Below are positions 19,201 to 27,154 of a stretch of DNA of 64,000 bases, one piece after another. Source of the DNA: Cylindrospermum sp. NIES-4074 (GTDB taxonomy: Bacteria; Cyanobacteriota; Cyanobacteriia; Cyanobacteriales; Nostocaceae); the NCBI GenBank assembly GCA_003994795.1, contig AP018269.1, positions 1,739,346-1,803,345 on the forward strand, written 5' to 3'. The translations under genes were made by a program, and so were the position numbers. Below the pieces are notes generated by a model that saw nothing but the letters and a program-made list of their open reading frames with translations, searched no databases and had not been told where the DNA came from. Position 1 is the stretch's first letter, and the number at the start of each line of letters is the position of its first letter.

Positions 19201-19238
19201 TTAAGGAAACTAAAGAACCTGCTTTCAATTCTCCATAG
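16209..19238 (+). CDS. Outer-membrane usher-like protein (FimD/PapC/CS1 type) with C-terminal CarboxypepD_reg-like domains
   Basis: 1009 residues. Residues 1-170 are low-complexity (Ser/Pro/Thr, two copies of a SPHLxD/LPHLSDSEQ motif). About 180-290 forms an N-terminal domain (LLLGVIINNREVGSLDVIREE). A large beta-barrel region follows, with the plug-type motif FVQLRVSGIVIAQQQVGFSG at about 422-441, then GEYEFLDINLPTG, which is the hallmark of ushers. The C-terminus (about 815-980) carries two carboxypeptidase-regulatory-like beta domains (GRVTDAAGKPIPELEVRLVN). It would form the secretion pore for the pilins. No signal peptide is visible at this start: an in-frame TAG lies 12 bp upstream, and an 8-C run at 16230-16237 could hide a frameshift. 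It is the last gene of the operon. Confidence 0.7.
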   Translation: MFSQAATPPPTVPLLPSENISQETPQDTSVRTVDSISQKAIAIPSPPETLPAQFSTTNSPHLADNEQLGSEALAQSITAEVSTSSDAAKTPEKSLDKDYAVPNTATADSQFSKNNLPHLSDSEQIGDKVVAQRVITAPIPSQVSTISEPAKTPADSEEKNNAVPTPDTENTIAEARNLLLGVIINNREVGSLDVIREENTLLLPLLDFAQIAGFTVETAGEKTQFKTPLGVIAIAANELRQINGITYISDSLLKEKLATNIELKTSDLALIVDLPWRRSNSQSNSGAVAIQPEVRPPSSGLSNLRQELNFYSNSGNTSWRSSTLLGGRLAGGSWRVRLENNFVDDPDITEYFFFKRSGRFLYQLGRQQIGLNPLLSGVNLTGAQVGYTNLPVDKFNNNYGANELLPRRSQPVQTFRGVVPPTSFVQLRVSGIVIAQQQVGFSGEYEFLDINLPTGQSSEIELLVFDRNNPNVPREIRSLRLNASDLLLPSGGSVQLAGFGFSGNSIQNALFDSYNTGDAGQPVAFYQVRQGLSNNLTLEGAVQVLPDTTQAQAGFAWRLADPVILATSVGTSRGEFGYTADLDIQLDRLQIIGNSELYPSGYLYDSQSRDLIKHSLETKYRFSNNFSLGFVARSYQDQSNSADYILPTFNFSPFSSLSFSGRPDILGRYLFNAFYQATPKSRLAFNSTGDIYSADFSYNFNREYLLSLGSESGGDLATRYTVSLNRNASSLSGLSWRLGLAYRDGEVGPVVGASMRLIPGLFARIDYQGIPSRYKNIVSGIGDDRLMVSLVSDLSLAGGRIAPAEYTAISKNRGAIAGRVIVEGGRKGFDLSASNVQVFNSRNQSFGGANIDPQGNFFVGNLPEGVYIVQLDPDQLPVELSLKKTSVIVEVANSAVTRLDFPLTIEYGLAGRVTDAAGKPIPELEVRLVNAEGKQISSSVTDQFGLYRLDGVPTGKYSLQVPSQEGISSSDTLPKREITIDDDFLYDQDLQLPISPAVKETKEPAFNSP

Positions 19239-19310
19239 AAGCAATAGCACCATTTAACTTAATATAGTTAGTATCCCGCTGTTAAATGGGCGACACTAGC
19301 TGGCCCCTAG

Positions 19311-21494
19311 ATGATCATGGCGAAATCCAAGAAGAGCAACCCTGCTATCAATTTGAATGATGCACAATACTATATCAACCGCGAGTTAAGCTGGTTGGAG
19401 TTTAATAGTAGGGTGTTGCATGAAGCCTGCGACCCACGAACGCCCCTGCTAGAACGCCTCAAGTTTTTGGCAATCTTCAGTTCCAACTTAGATGAGTTCT
19501 TCATGGTGCGGGTTGCAGGCTTAAAGCAGCAAGTAGAAGCAAAAGTCAGCCCATTAACTCCTGATGGTCGCACGCCACAACAACAGCTAGATGATATTCG
19601 GCTGACCCTTGGCCCCCAAATTAGGAAACAGCACCAACATTTTGAGCAAGTATTGCGATCGCAACTCGCAAGTCAGGGCATCCATATCTTAGATTACATA
19701 GAGTTGAATCAGAAGCAGCGGACTTATTTAGACAACTACTTTGAAGATCAAGTTTTTCCGGTGCTGACTCCCCTGGCTGTAGATCCTAGCCATCCCTTTC
19801 CCTACATTTCCAATCTCAGTCTCAATCTGGCAGTTGTGGTGAAAAACCCAGACACCGAAGAAGAATTCTTTGCCAGAGTCAAAGTCCCGAAAGTCTTACC
19901 CCGATTTTTGCCTTTACCGCCAGAGTTGGGTATTCAGCACAATGGACAACCTGCCCATTGGACAGGTATACCTTTAGAACAGGCGATCGCACACAATTTA
20001 GAATCCCTATTTGCTGGGATGAATATCCAAGAATATCATCCCTTCCGCATTACCCGTGATGCTGATTTAGAACTAGAAGAAGATGAAGCAGATGACCTGT
20101 TATTAGCAATAGAACAGGAACTCCGCAAACGGCGGATGGGTGGGACTACAGTACGGCTAGAAATTCAATCCCAGACACCGGAAGCAGTGCGTTCTCGGTT
20201 GTTGCAAGATTTGGAATTAACCGAAAACGATGTTTACGAAGTAGATGGTCTTTTGGGACTGCGGGATTTGATGTATTTTATGGCATTGCCACTGCCAGAA
20301 CTCAAAGATCCACCACGACAATCTGTAGTACCTTTGCGCTTGCAACGCCTCCGAGAACCGAGTGTTGATTCAGATGTGTTGGAAGTGGACGAAGGAAAAG
20401 ACTTCTTCTCGGTGATTCGGGAAAAGGATTTGTTAGTACACCATCCTTATCAATCTTTTTCGGCTACAGTGGTGCGCTTTATTACCCATGCCGCCCATGA
20501 CCCAAATGTGCTAGCCATCAAGATGACCCTTTACCGGACTTCTGGCGACTCACCCATAGTTAATGCCTTAATTGCCGCTGCCGAAAATGGTAAGCAAGTG
20601 TCGGTGTTGGTGGAGTTAAAAGCGCGATTTGATGAGGAAAATAATATTTACTGGGCGAGGCGTTTGGAAAGAGTTGGAGTCCATGTAGTTTATGGTTTGG
20701 TGGGGCTGAAAACCCATAGCAAAATTGTGATGGTGGTGCGGCGAGAAAAAGACCGGATGCGTCGATATGTGCATATTGGGACTGGGAATTATAACCCGAA
20801 AACGGCACGGCTTTATACAGATTTGGGATTATTTAGTTGTCGTGAAGAATTGGGTGCAGATTTGACAGATTTGTTTAATTTCTTGACAGGTTACTCTCGG
20901 CAAAAGTCTTATCGAGAAGTACTGGTTGCACCTGTGAATTTGCGCGATCGCTTTCTGGCACTAATTCACCGCGAAATTGAAAATGTCCACAATGGATTCT
21001 CTGGGCGCATTGTTGCCAAAATGAATGCCTTAGTCGATCCACAAATTATTACCACTTTATACGAAGCTTCTAGGGCTGGAGTGCAAATTGACCTGATTGT
21101 TCGGGGGGTTTGCTGTTTACGCCCAGGACTAAAAGACATTAGTGAAAATATTCGCATAATCAGCATTATCGGTCGCTTTTTAGAACACTCCCGGATTTTC
21201 TACTTCTATAACAATGGTCAGGAGGAAATATATATTGGCAGCGCCGACTGGATGCGGCGCAATCTAGATCGGCGGGTGGAAGTAATTACCCCAGTAAAAG
21301 ACCAAGATATTGCTAAAGATTTGCAAGAAATTCTCGGAATTATGCTGGCAGATAACCGTCAAGCTTGGGACTTACAATCTGATGGTAGTTATATTCAAAG
21401 GCGGCCCTGTGACGATTGTCCAGAAGCTAATTCGCAAAAAACTCTCATGTCTATGGCATTACGCTCAATTGGCATAGCCTCAAATCTGAATTGA
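19311..21494 (+). CDS. ppk1: Polyphosphate kinase 1
   Basis: 727 residues, normal length for PPK1. It makes long-chain polyphosphate from ATP reversibly, in the cytoplasm or at the membrane. The N-terminal domain opens with YINRELSWLEFNSRVLHEA. The catalytic C-terminal half has the phospholipase-D-like fold with H488 in YVHIGTGNYNPKTARLY (the expected autophosphorylation site) and H626 in FLEHSRIFYFYNNG. The Arg/Lys-rich segments that bind phosphate are also present. ATG 19311 and ATG 19317 are both possible starts (MIMAKS). It stands alone, 72 bp after the usher gene, and is followed by a hairpin with a T-run. No phosphate-regulon (PhoB) box was recognised. Confidence 0.97.
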   Translation: MIMAKSKKSNPAINLNDAQYYINRELSWLEFNSRVLHEACDPRTPLLERLKFLAIFSSNLDEFFMVRVAGLKQQVEAKVSPLTPDGRTPQQQLDDIRLTLGPQIRKQHQHFEQVLRSQLASQGIHILDYIELNQKQRTYLDNYFEDQVFPVLTPLAVDPSHPFPYISNLSLNLAVVVKNPDTEEEFFARVKVPKVLPRFLPLPPELGIQHNGQPAHWTGIPLEQAIAHNLESLFAGMNIQEYHPFRITRDADLELEEDEADDLLLAIEQELRKRRMGGTTVRLEIQSQTPEAVRSRLLQDLELTENDVYEVDGLLGLRDLMYFMALPLPELKDPPRQSVVPLRLQRLREPSVDSDVLEVDEGKDFFSVIREKDLLVHHPYQSFSATVVRFITHAAHDPNVLAIKMTLYRTSGDSPIVNALIAAAENGKQVSVLVELKARFDEENNIYWARRLERVGVHVVYGLVGLKTHSKIVMVVRREKDRMRRYVHIGTGNYNPKTARLYTDLGLFSCREELGADLTDLFNFLTGYSRQKSYREVLVAPVNLRDRFLALIHREIENVHNGFSGRIVAKMNALVDPQIITTLYEASRAGVQIDLIVRGVCCLRPGLKDISENIRIISIIGRFLEHSRIFYFYNNGQEEIYIGSADWMRRNLDRRVEVITPVKDQDIAKDLQEILGIMLADNRQAWDLQSDGSYIQRRPCDDCPEANSQKTLMSMALRSIGIASNLN

Positions 21495-21511
21495 TGCAAA
21501 AAAGAGTTCTT

Positions 21512-21545
21512 CTCACTTAGAAAACTAAGTCAACTGAGTTTTTTT
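21512..21545 (+). terminator. Likely intrinsic terminator of ppk1
   Basis: CTCACTTAG pairs with CTAAGT (and more distally TGAG) around an AAAA loop, followed by seven T residues (21539-21545). It lies 18 bp after the ppk1 stop. Confidence 0.55.
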
Positions 21546-21688
21546 GAGAAAACTTTAATTTTTTGCTAAATTTTATAATTAGTTGTCAGATGTAAGCCAA
21601 AATTATTCAACCATAGGATAGAGTAAGTAGTGGCACTTGTTCCCATAAACTGTAGAGATTACTGTATATAGTTTTTTCTTTACCTGGA

Positions 21689-22105
21689 ATGTTAATGTTG
21701 TCCTGTGAGTCTTCTACCTTACGAGTTCTAGTGGTTGATGATCACGAACTGACTCGTTTAACCCTAAAATTAGCTTTTTCTTGTCAAGAAAATATTCAAG
21801 TTGTAGGTTTAGCCAGTAATGGCCAAGAAGCTATAGAAATGGTTAAATGTTGCCACCCTGACGTGATTGTTCTAGATTTACAAATGCCTGTTATGGATGG
21901 TTGGAGCGCCTCTGGTCATATTAAAGCGATCGCTCCCAATACTCAAATCCTTGGCTACTCCTCAGTGGAAGACACACACATTCAGGAGACAAAAGCCATG
22001 CCTAACTTTGATAATGTTTGCAAAAAAGATGTACCGACAACCGAACTCATTGCTTTAGTTAGGCAATTAGGTCAGCGTGCAGGAGATGGTTCAGTTCAAG
22101 AATAA
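21689..22105 (+). CDS. Single-domain response regulator
   Basis: 138 residues from ATG 21689 (ATG 21695 also possible). It is a lone REC domain of the NarL-like type: acidic pocket D17-D18 in VVDDHE, phospho-acceptor D63 in VIVLDLQMPVMDG, switch residue in GYSS near 91 and the conserved Lys in CKKD (112 or 113). There is no DNA-binding or output domain, so it probably acts through protein contacts, for example as a phosphorelay intermediate or a CheY-like regulator. No kinase gene adjoins it. A strong intrinsic terminator follows 77 bp downstream. Confidence 0.85.
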   Translation: MLMLSCESSTLRVLVVDDHELTRLTLKLAFSCQENIQVVGLASNGQEAIEMVKCCHPDVIVLDLQMPVMDGWSASGHIKAIAPNTQILGYSSVEDTHIQETKAMPNFDNVCKKDVPTTELIALVRQLGQRAGDGSVQE

Positions 22106-22181
22106 ATGATGCAGTTATATAACTTGACTAACCCAGATGTAGCTCAATTCTGGGAAATTGTTAATATTGTAAAGTTTAAGA

Positions 22182-22227
22182 GCGTCGGTAGAACCGTAAA
22201 TTAACGGTGTGCCGACGCAGTTTTTTT
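22182..22227 (+). terminator. Intrinsic terminator
   Basis: GCGTCGG (22182-22188) pairs with CCGACGC (22212-22218), with an inner ACCGT/ACGGT pairing, followed by TTTTTTT (22221-22227). It ends the response-regulator transcript, and the convergent small gene ends 25 bp further on. Confidence 0.85.
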
Positions 22228-22251
22228 ATTTATTTTCAGGCGGAACTCGGC

Positions 22252-22434
22252 TTAATTAGGGCTTGCTTCTGGAACGGTGCGTCTAAACTCATCGATTAAA
22301 TCATCCAGTTCTTCCAAAGCCTGATTGACATCAACTCTCAAAGTTCCCAAATTTGGTTGCTCTAGTAGACTCAGCAGGTACTCACGTTTACTTTGAACTG
22401 CGGTAATTCGGGCTTTTATTGTCTGTAAATCCAT
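22252..22434 (-). CDS. Small conserved-looking coiled protein, unknown function
   Basis: 60 residues from ATG 22434; an upstream in-frame TTG at 22464 would add ten residues but the ATG is preferred. The sequence (MDLQTIKARITAVQSKREYL to the end) is almost entirely helical, with a heptad-like distribution of Leu. It has the look of a small cyanobacterial coiled-coil protein, but I cannot name a family. It is convergent with the response regulator and separated from it by the terminator. Confidence 0.5.
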   Translation of the reverse strand: MDLQTIKARITAVQSKREYLLSLLEQPNLGTLRVDVNQALEELDDLIDEFRRTVPEASPN

Positions 22435-22612
22435 TGTTTTGTGCCAATCCTTAACTATTCTCAAATTTAAAGTTAACGCAAAAAGGGGTCAGGCTTGGGT
22501 TAACCCGGCTAATTTTAGTGGTCAGCGAATTCTTACTAAGTTGTATCTAACGCCCAATGGTACACTGAATTAATGCGAATGTTAATGGTAGTTTGAATAT
22601 TGTACGTCAAGT

Positions 22613-22670
22613 AATCCCGACAGCATTTAGTCTAGGGATAGAGGGCGTTGTAGTTCGCCCTGTCGGGATT
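22613..22670. repeat. Two-tier inverted repeat upstream of the DUF2854 gene
   Basis: AATCCCGACAG (22613-22623) pairs perfectly with CTGTCGGGATT (22660-22670), and GGGCG (22643-22647) pairs with CGCCC (22656-22660) inside it. It ends 29 bp before the GTG start of the next gene, so it would sit in the 5' leader. It may be a dispersed repeat or a regulatory fold. Confidence 0.6.
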
Positions 22671-22699
22671 ATACCCGGCCAACTTTCAGCATCAGATAT

Positions 22700-23302
22700 G
22701 TGTCTATGCTGTTTGAAACTATTAAGAATTTATACTATCCTCCGATTATGCTAGGCAAAATTTCTTTAGGAACACTGGGTTTAACTATTGGTAGCATATT
22801 AACCATCATGGGCTTCATCGCCTACGCTGCTAATAATGCCACTCTCAATCTTGTAGGATTTTTCTACGGTTTTCCTCTGTTGTTGGGAGGACTAGCACTC
22901 AAAGCCAATGAACTTAAGCCAATACCTTTCAGCCAAAATACCACGCCCTCAGTGTTGGCTTTGCGGCAGCAACAAGCTACTGTGACCCAAAATAAAATTC
23001 GCAAGGATATTACGCGATTTTGCTACGGTCAAAAGGCGCATCTAGATCGGGCACTTGAGTATTTGGGTCTAAGTCCCACTGATGAGGAACGACCAATAGT
23101 GACTAGTTTACGAGAAACGGAAATTAATGGGGCTTATGCCATAATTTTACAGTTTGATTCGCCGCTGATACCAATTAATACTTGGCAGGAAAAGCATGAA
23201 AAAATGACAAAATACTTTGCTCCTGGTGTGGAAGTTAAAATCACACAGCCGGGTGAAAATCAAATTGACCTGGCCCTGATTACTACTCAACAACAAGCTT
23301 AA
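22700..23302 (+). CDS. DUF2854 membrane protein (conserved in cyanobacteria and plastids)
   Basis: 200 residues. Two membrane segments span about 22-42 and 46-66 (LGTLGLTIGSILTIMGFIAY and LNLVGFFYGFPLLLGGLALK). A soluble domain of about 130 residues follows, with RFCYGQKAHLDRALEYLGL and GAYAIILQFDSPLIP. These are hallmarks of the DUF2854 family found in cyanobacteria and plant chloroplasts. Its biochemical role is not established to my knowledge. The start is GTG 22700, or ATG 22706. It is a single gene with the inverted repeat in its leader. Confidence 0.8.
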   Translation: MSMLFETIKNLYYPPIMLGKISLGTLGLTIGSILTIMGFIAYAANNATLNLVGFFYGFPLLLGGLALKANELKPIPFSQNTTPSVLALRQQQATVTQNKIRKDITRFCYGQKAHLDRALEYLGLSPTDEERPIVTSLRETEINGAYAIILQFDSPLIPINTWQEKHEKMTKYFAPGVEVKITQPGENQIDLALITTQQQA

Positions 23303-23492
23303 TTAATCAGGAGTCAATAGCCATGAGTATCAGATGACTATTGACCAATGAGCCTCACTGATTATGCTTGTACCAGTGCTTGATAGCCTCTGACTTGCTC
23401 TCAGTGATGCTATGCCGATCGCGATCGCGTCTCCGATAGGGGAAGGAGAACAGAAGGCTTTATCGCCGCGCTGGCTCACCAATGAGTAATAC

Positions 23493-23753
23493 TTACTTTT
23501 CTAACCGCACTGCATACCATTGCAAATATTGCCCTGGCCCAACATCCAACTCACAACTAGTGTCGAGTAAATATTGTGCTTGCTCTGCTACAGCCTCAAA
23601 TTTTTGGATATCAGGTGGTAAATCCTGAATTTGGAGGCTTTCCAGAGTTTTTATGAGCTTCTCTAATAACTCTGAGACTGTGAGAAATTGTTCCGGTTGG
23701 TTTGTTTCTAGAACAACAAAATTATCCTGTTGATACATTAATGGGTTTGGCAT
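23493..23753 (-). CDS. CRR7-type protein (chlororespiratory reduction 7 family)
   Basis: 86 residues, the usual length of this family. The pattern FVVLETNQPEQFLTVSELLE, then AQYLLDTSCELDVGPGQYLQ followed by WYAVRLEK, is the family signature. In chloroplasts CRR7 is needed to assemble the NAD(P)H dehydrogenase complex; in cyanobacteria a related role in NDH-1 assembly is presumed. The protein is soluble, with no signal peptide. It is monocistronic; 190 bp separate it from the convergent DUF2854 gene. Confidence 0.75.
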   Translation of the reverse strand: MPNPLMYQQDNFVVLETNQPEQFLTVSELLEKLIKTLESLQIQDLPPDIQKFEAVAEQAQYLLDTSCELDVGPGQYLQWYAVRLEK

Positions 23754-24773
23754 TGATAAACTTTCTATTTTACTTCTGTATTTTCAGTTATTAAATTTTG
23801 TAATAGGGCAACTTTGTCTTTTCCTTGCCTTGTAATGATAAGTTTTATCTGGAAACGAAACTTATTTTTATTTACTATTCCTATACATATCTAATTTTAG
23901 CGATCAAAACAGCACTTTTGAGAAAAAAATATTTATATGTTTTACAAAAAAAGGCAGGAGGCAGGAGGGAATGAGTATTAATAAAAACTCAGTCAAAGTG
24001 GCTAAATAGGCTAAATAGGCTCAAGTTGAGTTATACCAGTATTTAGCATTAGCCATTTGATGATTCCCATTTGGCAATTGATTGTCCTTCTTGACTTGTG
24101 TCCAAAATAACACATAACTAAGGATTTACTCTGTGCATTTGCAGTTTTTCAGAAAATAGCAATTTTACTTTGCCACGAGGGAAGTATATGAGTAACATTT
24201 TCTACTTAAACTGTAGTTAGATAATAAGAGGTTAATAACTGCGTTTGCGTTTTCAATAGATTGTCTATGCAACCTAGTCATCCACCACTTGTTTGGCTCA
24301 AAACAATCGAGCAGCTGCTTGTAAAAAAACAGTTGATGATGAGTAAAGATAAACTCTTGCTGAAAATGCTGGCATTGGTGAGCATACAGGGGCGATCCTA
24401 TTTTCTTCCACTTCTCGCTCTGAGACTGCTTAAAGGAAAATCTGGCACAAAACATCCATAGCGATCGCCATGCTGATTTTTTTCAGGATACTGACAAAAA
24501 TCGTTATTCACACAAACCACACAACCACAAATTCACACAACTAGACGCCAAACAAACCCATCAATCAGGGAGCAGCGTTTCCCTCTCTACCTTCAATTTG
24601 GTACAAAACGGGCAATATCATCCCTTTTTTGTCCGTGTCTTCAGTCAAATTGCCTTTAAAGTACGATGTTGATGGCTGCAAAAGATTATCACTCACAGGC
24701 GATTTGGCTATGGGGGTATGGTTTTTCCTAATTTCCCCCTACCAATATTTTCATTTTCTGTGGAACGCAACTC
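23754..24773. other. 1-kb gene-free stretch
   Basis: AT-rich. Short direct repeats are present, GGCAGGAGGCAGGAGG near 23953 and GGCTAAATA near 24001, the latter repeated. Overlapping frames on both strands near 24165-24461 show no family resemblance or start context and are not called. The right end holds the promoter of the GGDEF gene. Confidence 0.5.
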
Positions 24774-25826
24774 ATGTCAGGCATAAGCCAAAACCCTCCT
24801 TCCAAGCAACCTCCTTTGATTCTGGTGGCTGATGATGACAAGACCATCCGCTTGCTGTTGCGTGGAACTTTGGAACAAGAAGGCTATCGTGTAGTCGAGG
24901 TCGCGGACGGTAAGCAGTGTTTAGATGCTTACCAAACTGTTAAGCCAGATATAGTTTTGCTTGATGCTGTGATGCCTGTCATGGATGGCTTTGACTGCTG
25001 CAAGCAATTGCGCCAGATTGCCAAGAATAACTTGAAGTCAGCAGTTGCAACTTTTGATCCTGATTCAACCCTTGGTAATATGGTGATAGCCAATCTATGG
25101 GAACGTACTCCTATATTAATGATCACCAGTCTGAATGATGAAAATTCAGTAGACCAGGCTTTTGAGGCAGGGGCAACTGATTACGTGACTAAACCAATTC
25201 ATTTGGCGATTTTACGCATGAGGCTGCGACGACTGGTGGAACAAGCACAAGTATACAAACAGTTAGAGGCAGCGAACCAAGCTTTGCAGCAACTGGCTAA
25301 TGTAGATGCTTTAACTAATTTGGCTAATCGCCGCCGCTTTGACGATTATCTCAATACTCAGTGGATTCATTTAGCACATCAGAAATTACCCCTATCACTA
25401 ATTTTGTGTGATATAGACTATTTTAAATTTTATAACGATAAATATGGCCATCCGGCTGGGGATGTCTGCTTACAAAAGGTGGGTGCTGTCTTAAATGATA
25501 AGGCAGAGAAAAATCGGGATTTAGTAGCCCGTTATGGTGGTGAAGAGTTTGCTGTAATTATGCCCAACATTCAGAATCCTGAGGCAACTGATGTTGCTAA
25601 TGCGATACAAATAGGCGTAGAAAATTTGCAAATTGCTCATCATGGGTCTCCGGTGAGTGAGTATGTCACCGTCAGTATTGGAGTAGCAACTACTATTCCT
25701 ACTTGGGAGGCTTCACTGTTAGAGTTGATTGTGGCAGCCGATCAGGCACTTTACCAAGCAAAAGCACAGGGGCGCAATCGAGTAAGTAATAGTCAGTTGT
25801 TAAAAAAACCCATGACTAATAACTAA
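24774..25826 (+). CDS. Response regulator with GGDEF output (diguanylate cyclase)
   Basis: 350 residues. REC domain (about 14-155): acidic pocket around D20-D22 in LVADDDK, phospho-acceptor D64 in [12 protein letters not shown], Lys at TDYVTKP. The GGDEF domain (about 170-340) carries [27 protein letters not shown] and the intact active site GGEEF (255-259). It should make cyclic di-GMP when phosphorylated, like PleD or WspR. The REC domain has an insertion of about 22 residues between the third and fourth beta-alpha units (roughly 84-111), which is unusual. Its last four bases overlap the convergent sasA gene. The cognate kinase is unknown. Confidence 0.92.
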   Translation: MSGISQNPPSKQPPLILVADDDKTIRLLLRGTLEQEGYRVVEVADGKQCLDAYQTVKPDIVLLDAVMPVMDGFDCCKQLRQIAKNNLKSAVATFDPDSTLGNMVIANLWERTPILMITSLNDENSVDQAFEAGATDYVTKPIHLAILRMRLRRLVEQAQVYKQLEAANQALQQLANVDALTNLANRRRFDDYLNTQWIHLAHQKLPLSLILCDIDYFKFYNDKYGHPAGDVCLQKVGAVLNDKAEKNRDLVARYGGEEFAVIMPNIQNPEATDVANAIQIGVENLQIAHHGSPVSEYVTVSIGVATTIPTWEASLLELIVAADQALYQAKAQGRNRVSNSQLLKKPMTNN

Positions 25827-27037
25827 GATGGATAAACTGGTAACGTGAAGTGGAACCAAGCGCCACCATTGGGGGCTGAGTCTACCCAAATTTGACCGTA
25901 GTGTGCCCGGATGATGCGTTGGCATAGACAAAGACCAATGCCGTAACCTTCAGTGCCTTCGTCGCGTTGTAGGCGATAGTGATTTTCAAAGATGCGATCG
26001 CGATTTTCTTGGGGAATACCAGGGCCAGTATCGCCAATACTAAACTGTACCTTTTGGGTAGTGCGGTGCAGTCCCGCAATGCTAATTGTGCCGCCCTCAG
26101 GAGTGTATTTGATGGCATTATCCAAGAGATTTACCAGCACTTGGCGGATGCGTTCTGGATCGGCATACACAAAAGGTAAGTCTTTGGGGATATCTGTTTC
26201 CAGATTTTGGGATTTAGCAGTGTAGCGATCGCGTAATTGCTCTAGTACATCTAAGCATAGCTTGCCTAATTCCAACTTTTGTGGTGTAATAGGCAATTCC
26301 GTATCACTACCACGACCCACCTGCAAAAGGTCAGCAATCATCCGATCAATTGTCCGCGTTTGGCTGCGGGCTTGTTTTAATAAATGTGCTGTCATGCCTG
26401 GTTTGAGGCGTTGGAATTCCCCTGTATCTGAATTGTAGTTAGATTGGAGAGTTTCGATAGCTATAGCAGCAGCAGTGAGGGGATTACGGAGGTCATGCGC
26501 TAGCATCGCAATCACCCGGTCTTTAAACTGTAGCTGTTCAGTCAGCTTTTCTTTTTCTTGTTTCAAGCGAAAAATTTCGTCTGAAAGTTTGATCAGTTCG
26601 GCAGAAACGGCAACTGAACGGATTGTCGATTTGGGCGGTGTCACCCGACTATTATCATCTATACGTTCTTGTAAGTCTTCCTGCAATTTTAAGAAAGCGT
26701 CCACAGCTGCTTGCCAACGCGGCCACCAGGTTTTCAATTGCGCGATGATATTACTCCCGGCTATAATCTGCCGAGGTTCCGGGTGAATTTTAATCAAAGC
26801 GGGCGTGGCGACTAATTTAAAATGTTCTGCTAGATACGGTTGTTGCCCGACATCGATGATTTGAAGTTCAAAACTATACTCAGCCTCTAGTTCCTTTAGG
26901 TAGGCGCGTATTCGCTGAACCTGCTGTCGGGACTTGGGCCGCCCATCGACAAACAGCAACAGCTGGAGTGGAGCCTCAGAATAGATAGGCTGATCCTGGG
27001 AAACTTGCATGTAATCGTGTTTCAGCACTGGTAACAA
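25823..27037 (-). CDS. sasA: Adaptive-response sensory kinase SasA (circadian clock output)
   Basis: 404 residues. The KaiB-like thioredoxin-fold domain (about 22-108) reads [20 protein letters not shown] and [18 protein letters not shown], which is diagnostic. A linker helix and HisKA domain follow with [15 protein letters not shown]181 being the phospho-acceptor. The ATPase domain has [24 protein letters not shown] and [14 protein letters not shown]. SasA binds KaiC and phosphorylates RpaA to pass clock time to transcription. An alternative start at Met10 (27010) would match typical SasA N-termini better. kaiABC is not in this window. It is convergent with the GGDEF gene. Confidence 0.95.
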   Translation of the reverse strand: MLPVLKHDYMQVSQDQPIYSEAPLQLLLFVDGRPKSRQQVQRIRAYLKELEAEYSFELQIIDVGQQPYLAEHFKLVATPALIKIHPEPRQIIAGSNIIAQLKTWWPRWQAAVDAFLKLQEDLQERIDDNSRVTPPKSTIRSVAVSAELIKLSDEIFRLKQEKEKLTEQLQFKDRVIAMLAHDLRNPLTAAAIAIETLQSNYNSDTGEFQRLKPGMTAHLLKQARSQTRTIDRMIADLLQVGRGSDTELPITPQKLELGKLCLDVLEQLRDRYTAKSQNLETDIPKDLPFVYADPERIRQVLVNLLDNAIKYTPEGGTISIAGLHRTTQKVQFSIGDTGPGIPQENRDRIFENHYRLQRDEGTEGYGIGLCLCQRIIRAHYGQIWVDSAPNGGAWFHFTLPVYPS

Positions 27038-27154
27038 CCCGGCGACGCTTTACAGAAAGTAAAATAAACTGACGGTTGTCGATGGTCGTTCTTTTTTTTC
27101 AATTTAATATCTATTTTAGATTTTTCATACTCCTATCCGATCAGCGTTTTTGAC

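Noticed and set aside
24165-24461. Overlapping frames on both strands in the 1-kb gap before the GGDEF gene
   Set aside because: Both are short, lack start context and family resemblance, and overlap each other completely.
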